Shown here: positions 59,691-64,000 of the stretch, piece after piece | Layout of the letters: each line of letters opens with the position of its first letter | How positions within the stretch are numbered: the first letter of the stretch is position 1 | Source: UBA8337 sp965221415 | Lineage (GTDB): Bacteria; Pseudomonadota; Alphaproteobacteria; RS24 | Assembly (NCBI GenBank): GCA_965221415.1 | Contig: OZ244887.1 | Span: 1,488,001-1,552,000, forward strand | Direction of reading: 5' to 3' | Length of the DNA: 64,000 nucleotides | Notes under the pieces: generated by a model | What the model was told of the DNA's origin: nothing | What the model saw: only the letters and a program-made list of their open reading frames with translations | Databases searched by the model: none | Translations under genes and position numbers: made by a program

Positions 59691-60988
59691 AACAGCTGCT
59701 GATAGCCCTTGCCCTGCTGCTGCCTTTGCCCGCCATGGCCACCCCGCCCGTGCAAGAAGTGTCACTCGGCAATATGCGCGGTTGGTTGGTCACCGATACC
59801 ACGCTGCCGCTTATCACCATCGAGCTTGCATGGCGCGGTGGCACGGCCACAGACCCTGACGGCAAGGCGGGATTAACCATGCTCATGGCGCGGCTGATGA
59901 ATGAAGGCGCAGGCGACATGTCCGCGCAAACCTTTCAAAAAGCGCTTGCCGACAAGGCTATCTCGCTGAGGTTTAATGCGGGACGCGATGCGGTAACGGC
60001 GCGATTGCGCTGTCTCAAGACCCATCAAGATACGTGTATGCGCTTGCTCAAATTGGCGCTCACCGCACCGCGCTTTGATGCCGAGGCCATCGCCCGTATG
60101 AAGCAAGAGCAGCGCACCGCTATTTTGCAAGCACAGCAAAGTGCAGGTGCATTGGCGGGCGCGGCCTTTATGCAGCTTGCCTTTGGGGCGCACCCTTATG
60201 GTCAGCCGAGAAACGGCACGATTGAGGGGCTTGCGCATCTCACACGCGCCGACATCAGGCGGCAATATGTGCGCACTTTCGCGCGCGATAATTTGAAGCT
60301 CGCCATTGTCGGTGACATGACCCGTGCGCAAGCCCGACGCTTTATGCGCGATGCCTTGGCGGGTCTGCCTGCGCAAAACACACTGCCGCAACCGCCGCGC
60401 ATCGCGGCTTCAGATGGCCCGAAAACCCACCATATCGAGCGCAGCGGCCCGCAAACCAGCATCACATTCGGGCATCGGGGCATCAATTATGACGACGCGC
60501 TATTCTTCCCCGCCTTCGTTATGAACTCTATTCTGGGCGGCTCAGGTTTTTCATCGCGCCTGACCGAGGAGGTGCGCGAAGCGCGCGGGCTGGCCTATAG
60601 CGTCTATAGTTATTTCGCCAATTATCAGCACAGTCAATTATGGCTTGGCGCAGTCGCCAGCGACAATAAAACCGCCCAACAAGCGCTCGATGTCATCCGC
60701 GCCCAAATGCGCCTCATAGCCGAAAAGGGCATCAGTGCAGAACGCCTCGAAGCAGCCAAAACCTATATGAGTGGCGCATATGCTCTGCGCTTTGATAGCG
60801 GTACGAAAATCGCGCAGCAATTAATCGGCGTTCAATTATCGGGCTGGCCAGTGAGCTATTTTGCCACCCGCAACGCCCATATTCTCGCCGTCACGCAAAG
60901 CGACGTCCAACGCGCCGCCCGTCGCCTGATGGCCGACAAGCTGCTCGTCGTCTCGGTCGGCGAAACCCCCGTAAGGCTTGCGCCATAA
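59687..60988 (+). CDS. M16 family protein, non-catalytic subunit
   Basis: A 433-residue exported protein (signal peptide about 1-19, ending AMA). It has the M16 fold, but where HxxEH should be it reads GLTMLMARLMNEGA, so the zinc site is lost. The C-terminal half retains the R/Y-type segment SSRLTEEVREARGLAYSV, which in two-subunit M16 enzymes contributes to substrate binding in the partner's active site. It is coupled to the active M16 gene by a 4-nt overlap. Confidence 0.92.
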   Translation: MKQLLIALALLLPLPAMATPPVQEVSLGNMRGWLVTDTTLPLITIELAWRGGTATDPDGKAGLTMLMARLMNEGAGDMSAQTFQKALADKAISLRFNAGRDAVTARLRCLKTHQDTCMRLLKLALTAPRFDAEAIARMKQEQRTAILQAQQSAGALAGAAFMQLAFGAHPYGQPRNGTIEGLAHLTRADIRRQYVRTFARDNLKLAIVGDMTRAQARRFMRDALAGLPAQNTLPQPPRIAASDGPKTHHIERSGPQTSITFGHRGINYDDALFFPAFVMNSILGGSGFSSRLTEEVREARGLAYSVYSYFANYQHSQLWLGAVASDNKTAQQALDVIRAQMRLIAEKGISAERLEAAKTYMSGAYALRFDSGTKIAQQLIGVQLSGWPVSYFATRNAHILAVTQSDVQRAARRLMADKLLVVSVGETPVRLAP

Positions 60989-61011
60989 GGCCAAACAGCC
61001 TAACTTTGGGC

Positions 61012-61752
61012 ATGTTCTTTTTGCCCATGCGCGATGATAACCCAACCCAGACGCGACCCCTCATCTCATATTTGATTTTGGGGCTGTGCATCACAATATA
61101 CATTTGGCAATTCTCGCTCGGGGCTGCCGAACGCGAGGTGATATTAACCTATGGCATGATCCCCGCGCGGCTGTTCGGCGGCGATACATCGCATGGGGTG
61201 ATGACGATAATCAGCTCGATGTTTTTGCATGGCGGCTGGCTGCATCTGGCGGGCAATATGCTGTATTTGTGGATTTTCGCCGACAATATTGAAGACAGTA
61301 TTGGGCGGCGTAAGTTCATTCTGTTTTATGTGCTGTGTGGGGCGGCGGCGGCACTGGCGCAAGCCTTGGTTGATATCACCTCGCCCGTGCCGATGATTGG
61401 CGCAAGCGGGGCTATCGCGGGTGTGTTGGGGGCGTATTTAATACTCCACCCGCGCGCGAATATTCGCTGCCTTATCGGGTTCTTTATTTTCTTTCGGATG
61501 ATTAACGTGCCGGCTTTTCTCGTGCTTGGCGGCTGGATTGGCTTGCAATTTATGAGCCTCGGGCAAGTCGGCAGCAATGTGGCATATGTGGCGCATATTG
61601 GTGGCTTTATCGCAGGCGCAGTGCTGATTCCGTTTTTCAAAAAGCCGCATGTGAAGCTATTTGCAAAACCGCATAGCCGCGCCTTTCAGATGCAGCCTGT
61701 GACCTCTGGCGGGCATATTCCGCAAATTCGCAAAACCGATAAATCCCCCTAA
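61012..61752 (+). CDS. Rhomboid family intramembrane serine protease
   Basis: A 246-residue polytopic protein with the rhomboid motifs: the WR-type loop region and HGGWLHLAGNMLYLW, the nucleophile Ser132 in GASGAIAGVLG and the catalytic His195 in AYVAHIGGFIAG. The ATG at 61012 is chosen; a TTG two codons upstream is possible. About six helices are apparent. Its substrate is not known. It follows the M16 pair by 23 bp. Confidence 0.92.
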   Translation: MFFLPMRDDNPTQTRPLISYLILGLCITIYIWQFSLGAAEREVILTYGMIPARLFGGDTSHGVMTIISSMFLHGGWLHLAGNMLYLWIFADNIEDSIGRRKFILFYVLCGAAAALAQALVDITSPVPMIGASGAIAGVLGAYLILHPRANIRCLIGFFIFFRMINVPAFLVLGGWIGLQFMSLGQVGSNVAYVAHIGGFIAGAVLIPFFKKPHVKLFAKPHSRAFQMQPVTSGGHIPQIRKTDKSP

Positions 61753-61823
61753 AATCATTTCCTGTATGGCTAAAAAAGAACACTTTTAATGCTATTCTAA
61801 CGCATTGAATTGGAGTGTTCCCG

Positions 61824-64000
61824 TTGCGTTTCGTCCTGCGTTTACAAAATTATATCTTCCCGCTCACGATTTTGTTACTGGGCGTTGGGCTGCAATTATC
61901 GCAGCCTTATCCCGTCACCTTTGTGCGCAATCTGGTGTTCGACCAATATAATCGCTGGCAACCGCGCCTCGAACAAGGCAGTCCCGTTATCTTCGTCGAT
62001 ATTGACGAAGCAAGCCTGCGCCATATCGGTCAGTTTCCATGGCCGCGCAATATATTTGGCGACCTCATCGCCAAAATGACGGCATATGGTAGCTCGGCCA
62101 TCGCCTTTGATATTTTATTCGCCGAGCCAGACCGCACCGCCCCCAGTCAAATCCTCCCCGTTTGGAAATCGCTGCGCATCGACCAAAACGCCGATAGCTG
62201 GGAAGCGTTACGCGCCAGCATCACGGCGCAAGTCACCAATCCAGATGATGCATTTGCCCGCGCCATGATGGATGCGCCCGTGGTGATGCCCATCGTGATG
62301 AGCAATGAGGTCGGCGGACTACCAACCCCCAAAGCTGGCATTGCGATACGCGTCCAAAACCAGCAAGACGACGATGCCGACTTCGACCCGCTACACAGCC
62401 TACCGAACAGCACAACCGCCATTGCCAATCGACCCGTGCTGTATGAAAACGCGCTCGGGCTTGGGTCGATTAACGCGCATATTGATGATGACGGTATTAT
62501 TCGCCGTGCTTCGCTGCTCTATAAGGCGGGAGCGCATGTGTTTCCGAGCCTATCGCTCGAGAGCCTGCGGGTCGCGCAAGGGGCAGGCTCGATTGTGGTG
62601 CGCGCCTCCAATGTGCGCGGCGAGGGCATTTACACATCGGGGCTTGGACTATCGCGGCTCAAAGTTGGCAATATTATCGCCCCCATCGAACCAGATGGCA
62701 GCATGCGGCTTTATTATGCCCCAAGCGCTTCCATCGAGCGGGTCTCTGCATATGAGATTCTGCGCCCCGACTTCAACGGCCCGCAGCTCGCGGGAAAAAT
62801 CGCGTTTATCGGCACCAGCGCTGCTGGCATTAAAGATATTCGCGCGACCCCGCTCAGCCAAACAACCGCAGGCGTCGAGGTGCATATTCAAACCGTGCAG
62901 CAATTGATTTCTGGCACTTTTTTAAAGCGTCCCATTTGGGTGCAACTCTATGAAGGCGGCGCGACGCTGCTGCTCGGCACTATTCTAACCCTCATGGTGC
63001 AGCGATTTTCGATTGTGCCGAGCCTTGTGTTTTTACTCGCAAGCATCAGTGCAGGGGCGGCTATCTCTTGGTATCAATTTTCGATTCATTTTCTGCTCAT
63101 CGACCCCGCCACGCCGAGCCTTAACGTATTTGCCGCTTTTCTGGTGGCGGCTTTCCTGCATTTTTTGCAAACCGCCCGCGAACGACGCGAAGTGCGCAAT
63201 GCGTTTCGATATTATCTCGCACCCGATATGGTCGCCCAAATCGCGAACAACCCAAGCAAATTGCAGCTCGGTGGCGAAACCCGTAATCTGACTGTTTTAT
63301 TCGCAGATATTCGGGGTTTCACGACCATTTCAGAAACCTTCGCCGATGCGCCCGCAAAGCTGACCCATATCATCAATGTCTTTCTCACAAGCATGTCGCA
63401 GCTTATTCAGGCGCGCACTGGCACGATTGATAAATATATCGGCGACAATATTATGGCCTTTTGGAACGCGCCTATTGATGTCGAAAATCACGCCTATGAA
63501 GCGTGCTGCGCGACATTGGAAATGAAAGCCGCGCTTTGCCAAATCAATCAACGCCTGCACCAAGACCCGCTGCTCGATGGCTGGAACGGCGAAATAGATA
63601 TCGGCATCGGCCTTAATTCTGGCGCAACACTGGTCGGCAATATTGGCTCAGACCAGAGATTTAATTATTCCGTGATGGGCGACACCGTCAATGTATCGGC
63701 ACGGCTTGAAAGCCAAACCAAAGAATATCGCTTGATGATTTTAATCGGCGAGGCGACTTATCTTCAGGCACAGGCGACCATCGAGGCTGGCGCAAAGGCG
63801 CTCGCGTTTTTGGAAGTCGACTTGATTGCGCTGAAAGGCAAAGCCTTGCCGCAACGCATTTACGCACTTATCGGCGATGCAGATTTTGCCGCCCAACCCG
63901 CCTATCGCGCGCTCGTCGAAGCTCAAGCGGATTTACTGCACGCCTATCGCGCACAAAATTGGGACGCGGCGCAAGAACAAGCAAACCACTTGCGCGCGAC
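61824..64000 (+). CDS. CHASE2-domain adenylate/guanylate cyclase, cut by window end
   Basis: A long frame running off the window. The N-terminal membrane helix is followed by a CHASE2 sensory domain (VDIDEASLRHIGQFPWPR onwards, extracellular), two or three membrane helices near residues 375-440, then a class III nucleotidyl cyclase catalytic domain with VLFADIRGFTTISE, DKYIGDNIMAFWN and RFNYSVMGDTVNVSARLE. The start is probably the TTG at 61824, with GGAG 8 nt upstream; a GTG at 61815 is the alternative. It should synthesise a cyclic nucleotide in response to an external signal. The C-terminus lies outside. Confidence 0.88.
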   Translation, partial: MRFVLRLQNYIFPLTILLLGVGLQLSQPYPVTFVRNLVFDQYNRWQPRLEQGSPVIFVDIDEASLRHIGQFPWPRNIFGDLIAKMTAYGSSAIAFDILFAEPDRTAPSQILPVWKSLRIDQNADSWEALRASITAQVTNPDDAFARAMMDAPVVMPIVMSNEVGGLPTPKAGIAIRVQNQQDDDADFDPLHSLPNSTTAIANRPVLYENALGLGSINAHIDDDGIIRRASLLYKAGAHVFPSLSLESLRVAQGAGSIVVRASNVRGEGIYTSGLGLSRLKVGNIIAPIEPDGSMRLYYAPSASIERVSAYEILRPDFNGPQLAGKIAFIGTSAAGIKDIRATPLSQTTAGVEVHIQTVQQLISGTFLKRPIWVQLYEGGATLLLGTILTLMVQRFSIVPSLVFLLASISAGAAISWYQFSIHFLLIDPATPSLNVFAAFLVAAFLHFLQTARERREVRNAFRYYLAPDMVAQIANNPSKLQLGGETRNLTVLFADIRGFTTISETFADAPAKLTHIINVFLTSMSQLIQARTGTIDKYIGDNIMAFWNAPIDVENHAYEACCATLEMKAALCQINQRLHQDPLLDGWNGEIDIGIGLNSGATLVGNIGSDQRFNYSVMGDTVNVSARLESQTKEYRLMILIGEATYLQAQATIEAGAKALAFLEVDLIALKGKALPQRIYALIGDADFAAQPAYRALVEAQADLLHAYRAQNWDAAQEQANHLRA

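Noticed and set aside
1..64000. tRNA, rRNA, CRISPR arrays, insertion sequences or prophage
   Set aside because: I saw no cloverleaf, repeat-spacer array, transposase or integrase reading frame in either strand.

Overview
The window reads as chromosomal DNA of a Gram-negative alphaproteobacterium; I cannot place it below class level. The evidence is an aa3-type cytochrome oxidase operon with ctaB, a CoxF-like small protein, ctaG, ctaE, SURF1 and thrC in the usual alphaproteobacterial order; a plant/alphaproteobacterial-type gshA; lipid A/Kdo genes; an alphaproteobacterial-type HisS; and DUF2093 and DUF3035 proteins. Genes are packed tightly, with many 1-20 nt overlaps and convergent genes a few bases apart. 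I saw no tRNA, rRNA, IS element, prophage or CRISPR array.

Layout. 1-2936: end of homoserine kinase (cut by the window edge), RNase HI, a peroxiredoxin, a DsbD-N-like protein and YqgE. 2940-10905 (minus): one long cytochrome oxidase operon (ctaC-ctaD-ctaB-coxF-like-ctaG-ctaE-SURF1-thrC-membrane protein) behind a promoter carrying phased ATTCCGYAT repeats. 11074-17180: tldD, gshA, rsmE, a fatty acid desaturase and pmbA (tldE). 17228-21421: msbA-like exporter, waaA and lpxK, the lipid A/Kdo export unit. 21415-29529: LytM peptidase, DUF2093, xseA, purD, an ACAD10/11-type phosphotransferase, rsmD, an rluB-type synthase, tadA and an ACAD10/11-type acyl-CoA dehydrogenase. 29586-36460: mutL, pgi, a PpiC/HupE-UreJ pair, a flavin oxidoreductase and an RraA-like protein. 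36474-39723: isocitrate lyase divergent from its likely ScfR/RamB-type regulator. 39749-43769: hisS-hisZ-hisG. 43776-49277: a TauE/SafE permease and a complete type I secretion apparatus without an adjacent substrate. 49485-51467: groES-groEL with a heat-shock-type promoter. 51788-61752: SDR, HAD phosphatase, ribF, ileS, lspA, two lipoproteins, an M16 peptidase pair and rhomboid. 61824-64000: a CHASE2-adenylate cyclase running off the window.

The most unusual locus is hisZ (41380-42774). The ATP-phosphoribosyltransferase regulatory subunit carries an N-terminal helix-turn-helix domain. The 130 bp in front of it holds a cluster of ATGAA/TTCAT inverted repeats, one of them a perfect 14-bp palindrome inside the promoter spacer. 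The gene and its partner hisG are also compositional mosaics: the HisZ middle and the HisG C-terminal extension are far more AT-rich than the sequence flanking them. I propose that this is a histidine-sensing enzyme subunit that doubles as its own DNA-binding regulator; that is an inference. Other points to check are the face-to-face aceA/scfR promoters built from TGTAAAC boxes, a split 4-hydroxyacid (ACAD10/11-like) pathway, and several genes whose promoters predict leaderless mRNAs.
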